Source of the DNA: Pseudomonas chlororaphis
Lineage (GTDB): Bacteria > Pseudomonadota > Gammaproteobacteria > Pseudomonadales > Pseudomonadaceae
Length of the DNA: 64,000 nucleotides
Direction of reading: 5' to 3'
Assembly (NCBI RefSeq): GCF_001921865.1
Contig: NZ_MSCT01000010.1
Span: 124,001 to 188,000, forward strand
The translations under genes and the position numbers were made by a program. Under the pieces are notes generated by a model. It was given only the letters and a program-made list of their open reading frames with translations. It had not been told where the DNA came from and searched no databases. Shown in pieces: positions 28,698 through 37,477 of the stretch. Each line of letters starts with the position of its first letter. Positions within the stretch are counted from its first letter, which is position 1.

Positions 28698-29062
28698 TGT
28701 AGCCGCTGCCGAAGGCTGCGCAAGGTCCGCAGGACCTTCTGCGATTTCAAGAACGGCGCCCGCTGCGCGGTCGTGCGCAGCCTGCGGCAGCGGCTACAGG
28801 GATCGCGGTGTACCGCGTCATGGCGTCCGACACCTGACGATGTAGCCGCTGCCGAAGGCTGCGCAAGGTCCGCAGGACCTTCTGCAATCTCAAGAGCGGC
28901 GCCCGCTGCGCGGTCGTGCGCAGCCAGTGGCAGCGGCTACAGGGGGCGCGGCATACCACGCGATGGCGTTCGACACCTGACGATGTAGCCGCTGCCGAAG
29001 GCTGTGCAAGGTCCGCAGGACCTTCTGCGATTCTGAGAGCGACGCCCGTTCGCAGGCTACAG
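28698..29062. repeat. Tandem REP array, 143-bp period, GTAGCC class
   Basis: Two near-identical units begin TGTAGCCGCTGCCGAAGGCT at 28698 and 28841, and a third, truncated and diverged, at 28984; both spacings are exactly 143 bp. Each full unit contains an outer palindrome (GTAGCCGCTGCC against GGCAGCGGCTAC) and a shared non-palindromic spacer ending ACACCTGACGAT. It fills most of the 518-bp gap between the transporter and the next gene. Besides the terminator, nothing else is visible there. Confidence 0.88.
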
Positions 29063-29150
29063 GTTGGTTGTCCAAACTTTGCGATGCCACTACAGCCGCG
29101 CCGCGCCGGACCCGCTATCATGGCCGCTTTCCAACCGATGATTGATCGCC

Positions 29151-29444
29151 ATGACTGCCCCTACAGACACCTTGCTGACTGCCCTCGAGACCTGCGACAT
29201 GCTGGAAATCGACGGCCTGCATGCCTTCGATTTCACCCTGGACGAGCAGCAACTGCTGATCGAATGCATGGACGGCCGAGCGGCCAAACGCTGGAGTTTC
29301 AGCCGAGTGCAGGTAGGCGCCGCGACCTTCGACGAGGGCCTGCAAAGCTGGACCATCGTCGGCGATTCCGGCGAACACCGCCTGGTGTGCATGAGCGCTT
29401 TCAGTGCCCGCAACGATGAGGAAGACGAACATGAAGATGCGTAA
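29151..29444 (+). CDS. Small acidic protein, DUF5629-like
   Basis: Cytoplasmic protein of 97 residues (MTAPTDTLLTALETCDMLEI), with an acidic tail (NDEEDEHEDA). Its pattern of short strands and a central DEQQLLIECMDGRA block resembles the Pseudomonas family DUF5629, recalled with moderate certainty. Its 3' end overlaps the lactonase gene by 14 nt, suggesting coupled translation. Function is unknown. Confidence 0.7.
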   Translation: MTAPTDTLLTALETCDMLEIDGLHAFDFTLDEQQLLIECMDGRAAKRWSFSRVQVGAATFDEGLQSWTIVGDSGEHRLVCMSAFSARNDEEDEHEDA

Positions 29445-30603
29445 CTTCTGGCCACTGCTGATGGCTGGCAGCGTCGGCGCGATGTCCGTGCAGGCCGCGC
29501 CGGTCGAGACCCAGGAACTGCTGGTCGGTTCCTACACCCAGGGCCAGAGCGAAGGCATCTACCGCTTCAGGTTCGACGGCCGCACGGGCAAGATCGACGC
29601 CAAGCCGTTGCAGGTGGTCAAGAGCGCCAACCCGTCCTGGCTGATCCTGTCCAAGGACCAGAAGCAGCTGTTCGTGGTCAACGAGAACGGCCCGGGGCAG
29701 GTCGATCCGATCGGCCGGGTCAGCAGCTTCAGCATCGAAGCCAAGGGCCACAAGCTGAGCCCGATCAACCAGGTGCAGAGCCTGGGCAACGAACCGACGC
29801 ACTCCAGCCTGAGCGGCGACGGCCGTTACCTGTTCGTCAGCAACTACTCGGTGGTCGAGGATCCGGGCGGCAGCCTGGCGGTGTTGCCGGTCGGCGCCGA
29901 CGGCAAGCTGTCGCCGGTGGTCCAGCTCAGCAGCCACCCGGCCAGCCGGGTCAACCCCGAGCGCCAGGTCTCGGCCCACGTGCATTCGACGGTGTCGTCG
30001 CCGGACGGCAAGTTCGTGTTCGCCAGCGACCTGGGCGCGGACAAGGTCTTCGTCTACCGCTACGACCCCAAGGCCAATGCCGAACGTCCCCTGACCGCCG
30101 CCGAGCCGGCGTTCGTCGAACTGCCGCCGGGCAGCGGCCCGCGGCACCTGCTGTTCAGCGCCGATGGCAAGCACGCCTACCTGACCATGGAGATGAGCGC
30201 CCAGGTGGCGGTCTTCGATTACCAGGACGGCAAGCTGACCCAGACGCAGATCCTCGACTTGACCAGCGGCGGCAAGGACAAGAAGGCGGCCGGCGCGCTG
30301 CATGCCTCCAAGGACGGCAAGTACCTGTACGTCAGCAACCGCGGCACCGCCAATCAACTGCTGGTGTTCGCCATCGACGAGGCCAGCGGCCAGCTCAAGG
30401 AGATCCAGCGGCGCTCGGTGGAAGGCGACCACCCTCGCGAGTTCAGCCTCGACCCCAGCAACCAGTACGTGCTGATCGGCAACCAGAAAAGCAACGAGAT
30501 CGTGGTGATCGAGCGCGACGCCAAGACCGGTTTCCTGGGCAAGACCGTGCAGAAATTGCCGTTCGATTCGCCCAGCGATATCAAATTCCTGGTGCGTCAA
30601 TAG
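29431..30603 (+). CDS. Exported lactonase-family beta-propeller (6-phosphogluconolactonase-like fold)
   Basis: Protein of 390 residues with a signal peptide (MKMRNFWPLLMAGSVGAMSV, cleavage after QAA). The YbhE/Lactonase family is seen in ELLVGSYTQGQSEGIYRFRF, HVHSTVSSPDGKFVF, PPGSGPRHLLFSADGKHAY and DHPREFSLDPSNQYVLIGNQ. The cytoplasmic YbhE enzyme opens 6-phosphogluconolactone; an exported relative must act on something else, perhaps sugar lactones in the periplasm. It overlaps the small acidic gene upstream. Confidence 0.88.
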   Translation: MKMRNFWPLLMAGSVGAMSVQAAPVETQELLVGSYTQGQSEGIYRFRFDGRTGKIDAKPLQVVKSANPSWLILSKDQKQLFVVNENGPGQVDPIGRVSSFSIEAKGHKLSPINQVQSLGNEPTHSSLSGDGRYLFVSNYSVVEDPGGSLAVLPVGADGKLSPVVQLSSHPASRVNPERQVSAHVHSTVSSPDGKFVFASDLGADKVFVYRYDPKANAERPLTAAEPAFVELPPGSGPRHLLFSADGKHAYLTMEMSAQVAVFDYQDGKLTQTQILDLTSGGKDKKAAGALHASKDGKYLYVSNRGTANQLLVFAIDEASGQLKEIQRRSVEGDHPREFSLDPSNQYVLIGNQKSNEIVVIERDAKTGFLGKTVQKLPFDSPSDIKFLVRQ

Positions 30604-30609
30604 GCCGCA

Positions 30610-30630
30610 GGCCCCGGTTTTCGGGGTCTG
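30610..30630 (+). terminator. Possible terminator after the lactonase gene
   Basis: A short GC hairpin, CCCCG with loop GTTTT and CGGGG, lies just after the stop. It has no clear T-run, so it is a weak candidate. Confidence 0.4.
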
Positions 30631-30770
30631 AGCCGTTCTATTAATGACGCTGATATTCGCTACTGCTGGAAAAGATTTCAACACGCCGACCCTCGGGCGT
30701 AGTTTTGCTTCACGGCCCGGCGCTACAGGCTTCCGGGCAAACAAGCCGACTGAATACGAGGGTTATCCGC

Positions 30771-30950
30771 ATGAACTTCAATCTCTTCTCCGTGATCGCC
30801 GCTTCCGCCATCTCCGCCAGTGTGGTCCTGCCTGCCAGTGCCAACGTGGAAATCAGCGAGAAAAAATCCGCCACCAACACCTACACCCAGAAATACCTGC
30901 AACAGAGCGCCAACTTCTACGCGGCGCTGGATCACAAGATCCAACACTGA
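30771..30950 (+). CDS. Small exported protein, unknown family
   Basis: A 59-residue protein starting MNFNLFSVIAASAISASVVL with a signal peptide ending near PASA. The mature part is only about 34 residues, basic and polar (NVEISEKKSATNTYTQKYL), ending DHKIQH. The start is preceded by a GAGGGTTATCCGC leader with a weak ribosome site. It is the first of four very small exported or membrane proteins in a row and is followed by a strong inverted repeat. Confidence 0.7.
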   Translation: MNFNLFSVIAASAISASVVLPASANVEISEKKSATNTYTQKYLQQSANFYAALDHKIQH

Positions 30951-30974
30951 AATTCCCTGCCTTGCCCTGGTATG

Positions 30975-31043
30975 CAGGAGCGAAGTCACTGCCCCCCTGA
31001 ATGGATGCGTTCATCCAGCGAAAGGGCAGTGATGTCGCTCCTG
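30975..31043. repeat. Long imperfect inverted repeat
   Basis: A 20-nt arm at 30975-30994 (CAGGAGCGAAGTCACTGCCC) pairs with 31024-31043 with two mismatches, and the loop contains its own small stem (GGATG...CATCC). There is no T-run directly after it. It may be a transcript-stabilising or terminating structure, or a degenerate REP pair. Confidence 0.65.
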
Positions 31044-31160
31044 TATCACCTGTCTGCGACGTTTTTCTCCTACCGGGCAAATTAGCTTGGTAATGTCACA
31101 TCGCCATATGTTTAAATTTGACGCTAATTTATTGACTCCCTCCCGCTAAGGATCGAGAGC

Positions 31161-31286
31161 ATGGCGATGCGTCTGGCAGTGGTTCTTCTGTTCCTCTATT
31201 CCACCCCGATTCTCTCGGCCGCGCAGCCTGTCGAAGGCGAGCCGGAAACCTCTCGCGAGCGCATGGCGAGCCTGCTGCAGGATTGA
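31161..31286 (+). CDS. Very small exported peptide (41 residues), candidate
   Basis: A short open frame with an AAGGA ribosome site 8 nt before ATG 31161. It encodes a classical signal peptide (MAMRLAVVLLFLYSTPIL, cleavage near SAA) and a mature peptide of about 20 residues, acidic, ending MASLLQD. An AT-rich promoter-like region lies just upstream. No family is recognised; the combination of ribosome site, signal peptide and location supports a real gene. Confidence 0.55.
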   Translation: MAMRLAVVLLFLYSTPILSAAQPVEGEPETSRERMASLLQD

Positions 31287-31369
31287 TTCGCCGCGCTTTC
31301 ACGATCAATCCAACTGATGGTGACTATGCACCGGGGTTGTTTTTGCGGCGGGCGCTTTTAGCCGATTCT

Positions 31370-31391
31370 GTGGGCACGCAAACATGCCCAC
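31370..31391. repeat. Perfect 7-bp inverted repeat before the small membrane-protein pair
   Basis: GTGGGCA (31370-31376) and TGCCCAC (31385-31391) flank an 8-nt AT-rich centre, 10 bp upstream of ATG 31402. It could be an operator or a leader hairpin close to the ribosome site. Confidence 0.45.
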
Positions 31392-31401
31392 GGAGACCAC
31401 C

Positions 31402-31608
31402 ATGGCCCGCTCGATCCTCCTCTCTGCCAAGCGCGGCGCCTATGTCGCCATTGGCCTGTACCTGGCCCTGGTGCTCCTGGTCAGTCTCTCGGCCCAGACC
31501 TCGTCGGCGGTGCAACCGCCGATCCAGGTCGCCTACCCGGCTATTCAGTTCGAGCACCGCGCGCCGGCTGCCGTGCACTCCGCCGAGGCGGGAGTGGCGC
31601 TGCTATGA
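31402..31608 (+). CDS. Small single-span membrane or exported protein
   Basis: A 68-residue protein with one hydrophobic segment (GAYVAIGLYLALVLLVSLSA) near the N-terminus and a polar tail. ATG 31402 has a GGAGA ribosome site at good spacing and is preferred over ATG 31384, which lies inside the inverted repeat. The stop overlaps the next start as ATGA, so the two are made together. No known family. Confidence 0.65.
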   Translation: MARSILLSAKRGAYVAIGLYLALVLLVSLSAQTSSAVQPPIQVAYPAIQFEHRAPAAVHSAEAGVALL

Positions 31609-31862
31609 AGGGACGCGGATTCTGGGTCATCGCCTTCCTCGCGTTCATGACCAATGGCGCCTCGTTGCTGGGGGTAGGGCAAGGTTCGGCGGGTTCGCTG
31701 GCCCGGGCCATCGAATGCAACCACAACATCGCCCACAACATTGAAACCGCCAAGGCCCTCGGCCTGCTGGCCGGCAACCCGCCCGCCAAACCCAAGGCCG
31801 CGTCTTTCGGTCCGTTCAGCGTCGATTGCTCGGCGTTGCAGATGTGCGGTGTGCTGGGCTGA
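31605..31862 (+). CDS. Small exported Cys-containing protein
   Basis: An 85-residue protein with an N-terminal hydrophobic segment (GFWVIAFLAFMTNGASLLGV). The rest carries three cysteines (IECNHN, VDCSALQMCG), a pattern that could form a disulphide in the periplasm. It is coupled to the upstream 68-residue protein by a 4-nt overlap. No family is recognised. A REP pair follows. Confidence 0.65.
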   Translation: MKGRGFWVIAFLAFMTNGASLLGVGQGSAGSLARAIECNHNIAHNIETAKALGLLAGNPPAKPKAASFGPFSVDCSALQMCGVLG

Positions 31863-31889
31863 ACAATCCGCTGAAGCAACCCGATTCTT

Positions 31890-31987
31890 TGTAGGAGCGA
31901 GCTTGCTCGCGATCGATCCGTAACGACGACGCGGTGTGATGGCTAGACCGCTGCTGCGCAGCTATCGCGAGCAAGCTCGCTCCTACA
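31890..31987. repeat. REP pair, GTAGGAGCGA class
   Basis: TGTAGGAGCGAGCTTGCTCG at 31890 and its reverse complement ending CTCCTACA at 31987 face each other across about 50 bp. It lies in the convergent gap between the small-protein genes and the GST gene. Confidence 0.85.
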
Positions 31988-32004
31988 GGGGACGTGGAGA
32001 TGGC

Positions 32005-32604
32005 TCAGGTTTTGGCCATGACGGCGATAAACAGTTCGGATTCGAGAAACCGCTGTAGCCAGCGCTGCAAATGCGGGTAGGGCGCTTGCGCGAACCACTC
32101 GCGGTCGACGTGGGCGAATTGCCGCACGAAGGGCGCCAGGGCCATGTCCGCCAGGCTCGGGTGATCCGCCAGCAGGTAATCGCCCCGGCTCAACAGCTCA
32201 TCCAACCGACGCAGAAACACCTCGCCCTGGGCGCGGTAATCTTCCATCGGCTGCTCGGGATAACGCTCGGCGTATTTGTAGCGGTTGAGGTGCTGCTTGA
32301 ACGCCTGGTCGTTTTCCGCGATCAGCGCCTGCATGCTGTGCTGCGCTGGCGCATCGTCCTTGAGTAGCCAGTCCTGTGGATCGTGCCGGCCCAGGGCCCA
32401 GCGCATGATGTCCAGGCTTTCGTCGATCACCCGCCCTTCAACGCTGAGCACCGGCACCGTGCCCTTGGGCGACAGCGCCAGCATTTCTGCCGGCTTGGCC
32501 TTGAGGCTGACTTCGACGATCTCCAGCGGAACCCCGCTGTAGCGCAGGGCGATGCGGGCGCGCATGGCGTAGGGGCAGCGGCGAAACGAATACAGGGTAT
32601 TCAT
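32005..32604 (-). CDS. Glutathione S-transferase family protein
   Basis: Cytoplasmic protein of 199 residues (MNTLYSFRRCPYAMRARIA). The N-terminal thioredoxin-like domain has a CPYA active-site cysteine (glutaredoxin/GST type) and the glutathione-site element KGTVPVLSVEGRVIDESLDI. The C-terminal helical domain has YLLADHPSLADMALAPFV. The start ATG 32604 overlaps the sbcC stop as ATGA, so it is the last gene of the sbcD-sbcC operon. The substrate is unknown. Confidence 0.92.
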   Translation of the reverse strand: MNTLYSFRRCPYAMRARIALRYSGVPLEIVEVSLKAKPAEMLALSPKGTVPVLSVEGRVIDESLDIMRWALGRHDPQDWLLKDDAPAQHSMQALIAENDQAFKQHLNRYKYAERYPEQPMEDYRAQGEVFLRRLDELLSRGDYLLADHPSLADMALAPFVRQFAHVDREWFAQAPYPHLQRWLQRFLESELFIAVMAKT

Positions 32605-35600
32605 TTCACCTCCAGGGTGCTCAGGCCGTTGCCCTGGCGGCGGACCTGGATCTGCACCGGAATCCGCTCGTGCATTTCCTGCACGTGGGAAATCACCGCC
32701 ACCTTGCGCCCCTGGGCCTGCAGGCCGTCGAGGGCGTCCATCGCCAGTTGCAGGGATTCCGGGTCGAGGCTGCCGAAACCTTCGTCGATAAACAGCGACT
32801 CGATCTTCAGCGTGCTGGACGCCATCGACGCCAGGCCCAGGGCCAGCGCCAGGGACACCAGGAAGGTTTCGCCGCCGGACAGCGAATGCACCGAGCGCAG
32901 TTCGTCGCCCATCTCCGTGTCGAGCACCAGCAGGCCGAGCATGCTGCCGCCGCGCTTGAGCCGATAACGCCGCACCAGCTGACGCAGTTGCGCGTTGGCG
33001 TGGTGCACCAGCAGGTCGAGGTTGTAGGCCTGGGCGATCTTGCGGAAAGTGTCGCCGCTGGCCGAGCCGATCAGCGCATTGAGCCGCGCCCAGCGCTGCC
33101 ATTCGGCGTAGGCCTGGGCGATCTGCTCGCCCAGCGCCCGGTTGGCGTCTTGCCGGCGCTGGTCCTCGCTTTGCCGGGCGCGCAGTTCGGCGCTCAGCTG
33201 TTCGCTGGCGGCCAGCTGGGTGTGGAGCTCGCCCAGGGCGTTGGCCAATTGCTCGGCGTCGAGCGGGCCTTGGTGCTGGGCTTGATGGGCGTGCAGGCGC
33301 TGTTCGCGTTCGGTCAGCAGGACCTTGGCCTGTTCCACCGCCTTTTCGTTGTTTTGCAGTTGCTGGCGCAGTTCGGCGACCTGCTGGTCGTCGAGGCCGA
33401 GCAAGTGTTCCAGGCCGCCGTCGTCCAGTTCCGGGTGTTGCTGGCGCCAGTCGGCGATCTTGCCGTCCAGCTCTTGTTGTTCGGCTTGCAGGGCCTGCAA
33501 GCGCTCCTGCTTGCCTTGCAGCTCTGCGCCCAGTTGCACCAACAGGCTGCGGACGTCCTGCAACTGCTGGGCAGCTGTCGTTTCCGCGCTGCGTGCCTGT
33601 TCCACGGCCTGTTCCAGGTGCTGCTGCCAGTGTTCGGCGCTGGCCTGTTCGCCCAGCAGCTGCGCGAGTTTGCCTTGCGCTGTTTGCTGCTGTTCGGCCA
33701 GGGCGGCGAAGTGCGCCTGGGCGGTTTGCAGTTGCTGGGCGCGGGTCAGCTGGCGGTCCTGTTCCTTGTCCAGGGCCAGCTGACGCTGTTGCTGCTCCTG
33801 CAACTCTTCCTTCTGCTGGTCGAGCTGCTCCAGGCGCTGCATGACCTGCTGGTCGATCTGCATGAAGGTCGCCGCCGGGTCGCTGCGCAGGGCCTCCAGG
33901 GTCGCGGCCGGCAGCAGGGTGGCGAAGGCCGACAGCTCGTCTTCCAGGCGCTGGCGGTCTGCGCCGAGCTGTTGTTGCTGTTGGGTCAAATGCTGAGTGG
34001 CCTGCTGGCTGGCCTCGACCGCGGCTTGCAGTTGCTGTTGCAGGCGCCCGGCATCCTTTTGCAGTTTCAGCAGCGCGCCCTGGCGTTGCTCGTCCTGCTG
34101 CAGGCTCTGGTTCAACTGGCCGAGTTGCTGGTTCAGCCAGGCGTCGCGCTTGCCGGGGTCCTGGTCGAGCAGGGCGGCGGACAGCGGGTGGGCCTCGAGG
34201 CTAGGCGCCAGGGCCTGTTGCTGCGCTGCCAATTGCTCCTGTTGCTGGAGGAATTCCTTTTGCTGGACGATCAGGCCGCTGACTTCGCTGCGCAACTGGG
34301 CGAGTTTTTCCTTGAGTTCGTCCACCGCCTTGAGGGCCGTGGCTTCCTCGTTTTCATCGTGGCGCCCGAGGCTCTGCAACAGCGCTTCGGGTTGATGGTA
34401 GGGATGCTCGTGGCTGCCGCAGACCGGGCAGGGCTGATCGTCCTGCAACTGTTCGCGCAGCTCTTCGACGCTGGCGCTGCGGGCCAGGCGCTGGCGTTCC
34501 AGCAGTTGCCGGGTGACCGTCAGGGTCTGTTCGGCGACCGTCAGCTCGGCCTTGGCTTGCAGGCCGACGCGGTTCAGTTCTTCGCGCTGATTGGCCGCGG
34601 TTTGCAGCTTGTCGGCCAGTTCGGCGCCACGTTTGTCCAGCTCTTGCTGGCTGCCCCAGAGTCGCGTCAGGTCTTCGTAGGCGCGCTGCTGCTTGCGGTT
34701 GTCTTGCAGCAGCTCGCTGAGCAGTTGCAGCTGCTCGGCCACTGCATGGGGCTCGGCGCCGGCTTCGCTGTACAGCAGCTGCAATTCGTCGCGTTGCGCG
34801 GCCAGCTGTTGCGCCGCGCTGGCGGCCCGTTGTTGCAGGCCGGGCAGCTCTTCCTGGCCCTTGTTCAGCCGGTTGCCGGCCAGCATCAGCTGTTGCAGGC
34901 GATCGCGGTAGGCGCTCCAGGCATCGCTCAACGGCGCCAGATGGGTGCTGTGCTCCAGTTGCTCGGCGATGCGCTGCAGGCGTTCGCCCACTCGCTGCTG
35001 TTGCTCCGTCAGCGCCTGGATCGCCTGTTGGCCTTGTTCGCTGGCCTGTTGCAGCTGGTCCTTGAGTGCGCCGGCTTCGCCGCAGGCCTTGCCCAGGTGG
35101 GCGAGGCTGCTTTGCTCGGCGAAGGCCTCGCGCAGCTGCGGGGTGCTGGTACTTTGTTGTTCCTGGGCGGTGAGCAGAGCGGCTTGGGCGGCGCTCAGTT
35201 GTTCCTGCAATTGGCCCTGGCGCTGTTGCTGTTCGTCCTGTTGCCGCTGCTGTTGCTGGATCTGTTCGTTTAACGGTGCCAACTGTCGGTGCAGTTCCGC
35301 CTGTCGGGCGAACTGATGGCGTTGCGGCGCCAGCTGTTCCAGGCGGGTCAGCCGGGTCCGTTCGCCGGCCAGGCCTTCCCAGGTGGCCTGAGCCTGTTGC
35401 AGTTGCTCGGCGGCGTTCTGTTGCTGCTCTTGCAACTGCTGCAGCTCCTTGAGCCAGGCATGTTGCTGTTCCAGTTGCTTGAGCTGCGCCTGCTGGCTCT
35501 TGAGCTGCTGCTGGGCGGCGTCGAAGCGCTGGTCCAGCTCGGCCCGGGCTTCGGGCTCCAAGGGGGTGACGCCGCTGGCCTGGGCCTTGAGGGCCTTGTG

Positions 35601-36242
35601 CTGTTCATCGGCCTCTTTGCTCTTGCTGTAGGCGCGCCGCCCGAGCTGGCTGTAGATCGAGGTGTTGGTGAGCTTTTCCAACAGCTCGCTGCGTTCCTTG
35701 TCGTCGGCCTTGAGGAAGGCGCTGAACTCGCTCTGGGCCAGCATCACCGCGCGGGTGAACTGCTCGAAGTTGAGCCCCAGCTTGGCCTCGATCAGTTGTT
35801 CGTAGTCGCGTTTGCCACTGGCCAGCAGTTGATTGCTGTCCAGGTCGTGCAGGCTTTGCTTGCTCGCCTGCAGCTTGCCGGTGGCCTTGTCCCGGGCGCG
35901 GTTGGTTTCCCAGCGGGCGCGGTAGCGATGGCCGTCGATGCCGACGAAGTCCACCTCGGCGTAACCGCTGCCGGTGCCGCGCCGCAGCAGGGTGCGCGGG
36001 TCGCTGGTGAGCAGCTCGCCGTCGACCTCCGGCACCTTGGTTTCGCGGCCGATATTGTTCAGCCGCGGCACGGTGCCGAACAGCGCCAGGCACAAGGCGT
36101 CGAGCAGGGTGCTCTTGCCGGCGCCGGTGGGCCCGGTGATGGCGAACAGGCCGGCGCTGGCCAGGGGCTCGGCAGTGAAATCGATCTCGAAGGGGCCGGC
36201 CAGGGAGGCGAGGTTCTTCAGGCGGATGGCGAGGATCTTCAT
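32601..36242 (-). CDS. sbcC: Exonuclease SbcC, SMC-like ATPase subunit
   Basis: ATPase partner of SbcD; the complex opens DNA hairpins and cuts ends blocked by protein or palindromes, working in the nucleoid. It has 1213 residues from ATG 36242 (MKILAIRLKNLASLAG). Walker A is GPTGAGKST near residue 37-45. Two very long Gln-rich coiled coils flank the zinc hook PCPVCG around residue 600. The C-terminal lobe has the signature HSLSGGETFLVSLALALGL and Walker B SLFIDEGFG. It overlaps sbcD by 4 nt and the GST gene by 4 nt. Confidence 0.96.
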   Translation of the reverse strand: MKILAIRLKNLASLAGPFEIDFTAEPLASAGLFAITGPTGAGKSTLLDALCLALFGTVPRLNNIGRETKVPEVDGELLTSDPRTLLRRGTGSGYAEVDFVGIDGHRYRARWETNRARDKATGKLQASKQSLHDLDSNQLLASGKRDYEQLIEAKLGLNFEQFTRAVMLAQSEFSAFLKADDKERSELLEKLTNTSIYSQLGRRAYSKSKEADEQHKALKAQASGVTPLEPEARAELDQRFDAAQQQLKSQQAQLKQLEQQHAWLKELQQLQEQQQNAAEQLQQAQATWEGLAGERTRLTRLEQLAPQRHQFARQAELHRQLAPLNEQIQQQQRQQDEQQQRQGQLQEQLSAAQAALLTAQEQQSTSTPQLREAFAEQSSLAHLGKACGEAGALKDQLQQASEQGQQAIQALTEQQQRVGERLQRIAEQLEHSTHLAPLSDAWSAYRDRLQQLMLAGNRLNKGQEELPGLQQRAASAAQQLAAQRDELQLLYSEAGAEPHAVAEQLQLLSELLQDNRKQQRAYEDLTRLWGSQQELDKRGAELADKLQTAANQREELNRVGLQAKAELTVAEQTLTVTRQLLERQRLARSASVEELREQLQDDQPCPVCGSHEHPYHQPEALLQSLGRHDENEEATALKAVDELKEKLAQLRSEVSGLIVQQKEFLQQQEQLAAQQQALAPSLEAHPLSAALLDQDPGKRDAWLNQQLGQLNQSLQQDEQRQGALLKLQKDAGRLQQQLQAAVEASQQATQHLTQQQQQLGADRQRLEDELSAFATLLPAATLEALRSDPAATFMQIDQQVMQRLEQLDQQKEELQEQQQRQLALDKEQDRQLTRAQQLQTAQAHFAALAEQQQTAQGKLAQLLGEQASAEHWQQHLEQAVEQARSAETTAAQQLQDVRSLLVQLGAELQGKQERLQALQAEQQELDGKIADWRQQHPELDDGGLEHLLGLDDQQVAELRQQLQNNEKAVEQAKVLLTEREQRLHAHQAQHQGPLDAEQLANALGELHTQLAASEQLSAELRARQSEDQRRQDANRALGEQIAQAYAEWQRWARLNALIGSASGDTFRKIAQAYNLDLLVHHANAQLRQLVRRYRLKRGGSMLGLLVLDTEMGDELRSVHSLSGGETFLVSLALALGLASMASSTLKIESLFIDEGFGSLDPESLQLAMDALDGLQAQGRKVAVISHVQEMHERIPVQIQVRRQGNGLSTLEVK

Positions 36243-37477
36243 GGCTGCTCCTCCTCGTGTTGCACTTCCTGGAGCAGTTGCGCGAAGTCCTTGAGGGTCT
36301 GTTCGTCCACCTCGCTGCCGTAGTTGTCCTGCCAGGCGCGGCTGAACAGGTCCTGCGGGCTGAGTTGGTCGAGCTCCACCAGTTGTGTGGCGTCGTCGTC
36401 GCGGCCGCCATGGCCTGCGTATTCGGCGGCGATCCGCACCAGGCGCACGGCCTTGCCATGCAGGGCGCTTTCCACTTGCTGGCGCAGGTCCGGTTGCGGC
36501 TCGTCCAGTTGCACCCGCACTTCCAGCCAGGGCTGGCGCTGCTCGTCGGCCAGCAGGTCGATGTCCGGCAGCCCTGCCAGTTGCAGCAGGATCTCGGCCA
36601 GCGGCGCCGGGCCCAGGCGTTGCAGGTTGACCGCGCGGGGGATCAGCCGCGGTTCGACGCTGACCAGGGTTTCGCCGTCGAGCTGGATATCGAGGATCTG
36701 GTGCGGGTAAGCGATTTCGGAGAACGACAGCGGGATCGGCGAACCGCTGTAGCGGATGCGTTCCTCGCCGTTGACCTTCTGCGGCTTGTGCAGGTGCCCC
36801 AGGGCCACGTAGCTGATGCTCGGGCCGAACAGGCTGGCAGGCAGGGCCTCGGCGTTGCCGATGATCAGGCTGCGCTCGGAGTCTTGCGATATCGAGCCGC
36901 CGGCCATGTGCGCGTGGCTGACGGCGACCAGCGCCTGGCCCGGCTGGCGCTTGGCGTTGGCCGCGGCAATCAGCCATTCGTGGACCTGGGCGATGCCCTT
37001 GAGGTAGTCGTCGCCCAACTGCGGTCCGGTGACTTCCGCCGGGCGTAGGAACGGCAGCGCCAGGCACCAGCCGGCAATCGCGCCGCTGGCGTCGGGCAGC
37101 GGCAGCAACAGGCGCTCGCTGTCGAGCTGGCCGTCGTCGAGCCACAACACCCGGCCCAGGGCATGGGTGCGCAGGCGCCGCATCAAGGGCGCCGGCAACT
37201 CGATGCGCGAGCCGGAGTCATGGTTGCCGGCGATCATCACGATGGTCAGGCCGGGCTGCTGTTCGTGGGCGCTGACGATAAAGTCGTACAGCCGCTCCTG
37301 GGCTTTGACCGGCGGGTTGACCGTGTCGAAGATATCGCCGGCGATCAGCAACACATCGGGGCTGTGCAACGCCAGCTGGCGCAGCAGCCACTCAAGGAAA
37401 CAGGCGTGCTCGAAATCGCGTTCCTGGCCATGGAGGTTCTGCCCCAGGTGCCAGTCGGAGGTGTGAAACAGACGCAA
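36239..37477 (-). CDS. sbcD: Exonuclease SbcD, nuclease subunit
   Basis: Mre11-type Mn-dependent nuclease of 412 residues; partner of SbcC. Metal-binding phosphoesterase motifs are FHTSDWHLGQ, LIAGDIFDTVNPP, MIAGNHDSGSR and, further in, VSHAHMAG and YVALGHLHKPQ. The C-terminal capping region is complete. It is the first gene of the three-gene operon sbcD-sbcC-GST. Confidence 0.97.
   Translation of the reverse strand: MRLFHTSDWHLGQNLHGQERDFEHACFLEWLLRQLALHSPDVLLIAGDIFDTVNPPVKAQERLYDFIVSAHEQQPGLTIVMIAGNHDSGSRIELPAPLMRRLRTHALGRVLWLDDGQLDSERLLLPLPDASGAIAGWCLALPFLRPAEVTGPQLGDDYLKGIAQVHEWLIAAANAKRQPGQALVAVSHAHMAGGSISQDSERSLIIGNAEALPASLFGPSISYVALGHLHKPQKVNGEERIRYSGSPIPLSFSEIAYPHQILDIQLDGETLVSVEPRLIPRAVNLQRLGPAPLAEILLQLAGLPDIDLLADEQRQPWLEVRVQLDEPQPDLRQQVESALHGKAVRLVRIAAEYAGHGGRDDDATQLVELDQLSPQDLFSRAWQDNYGSEVDEQTLKDFAQLLQEVQHEEEQP

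Noticed and set aside
28698..29062. Possible CRISPR array (regular repeats)
   Set aside because: Repeats are palindromic, about 143 bp apart with identical spacers, and no cas genes are present; it is a REP array.
32670..35273. Plus-strand open frame of over 860 codons across sbcC
   Set aside because: Shadow of the Gln-rich coiled coil of SbcC; Leu-rich low-complexity translation and no start signals.
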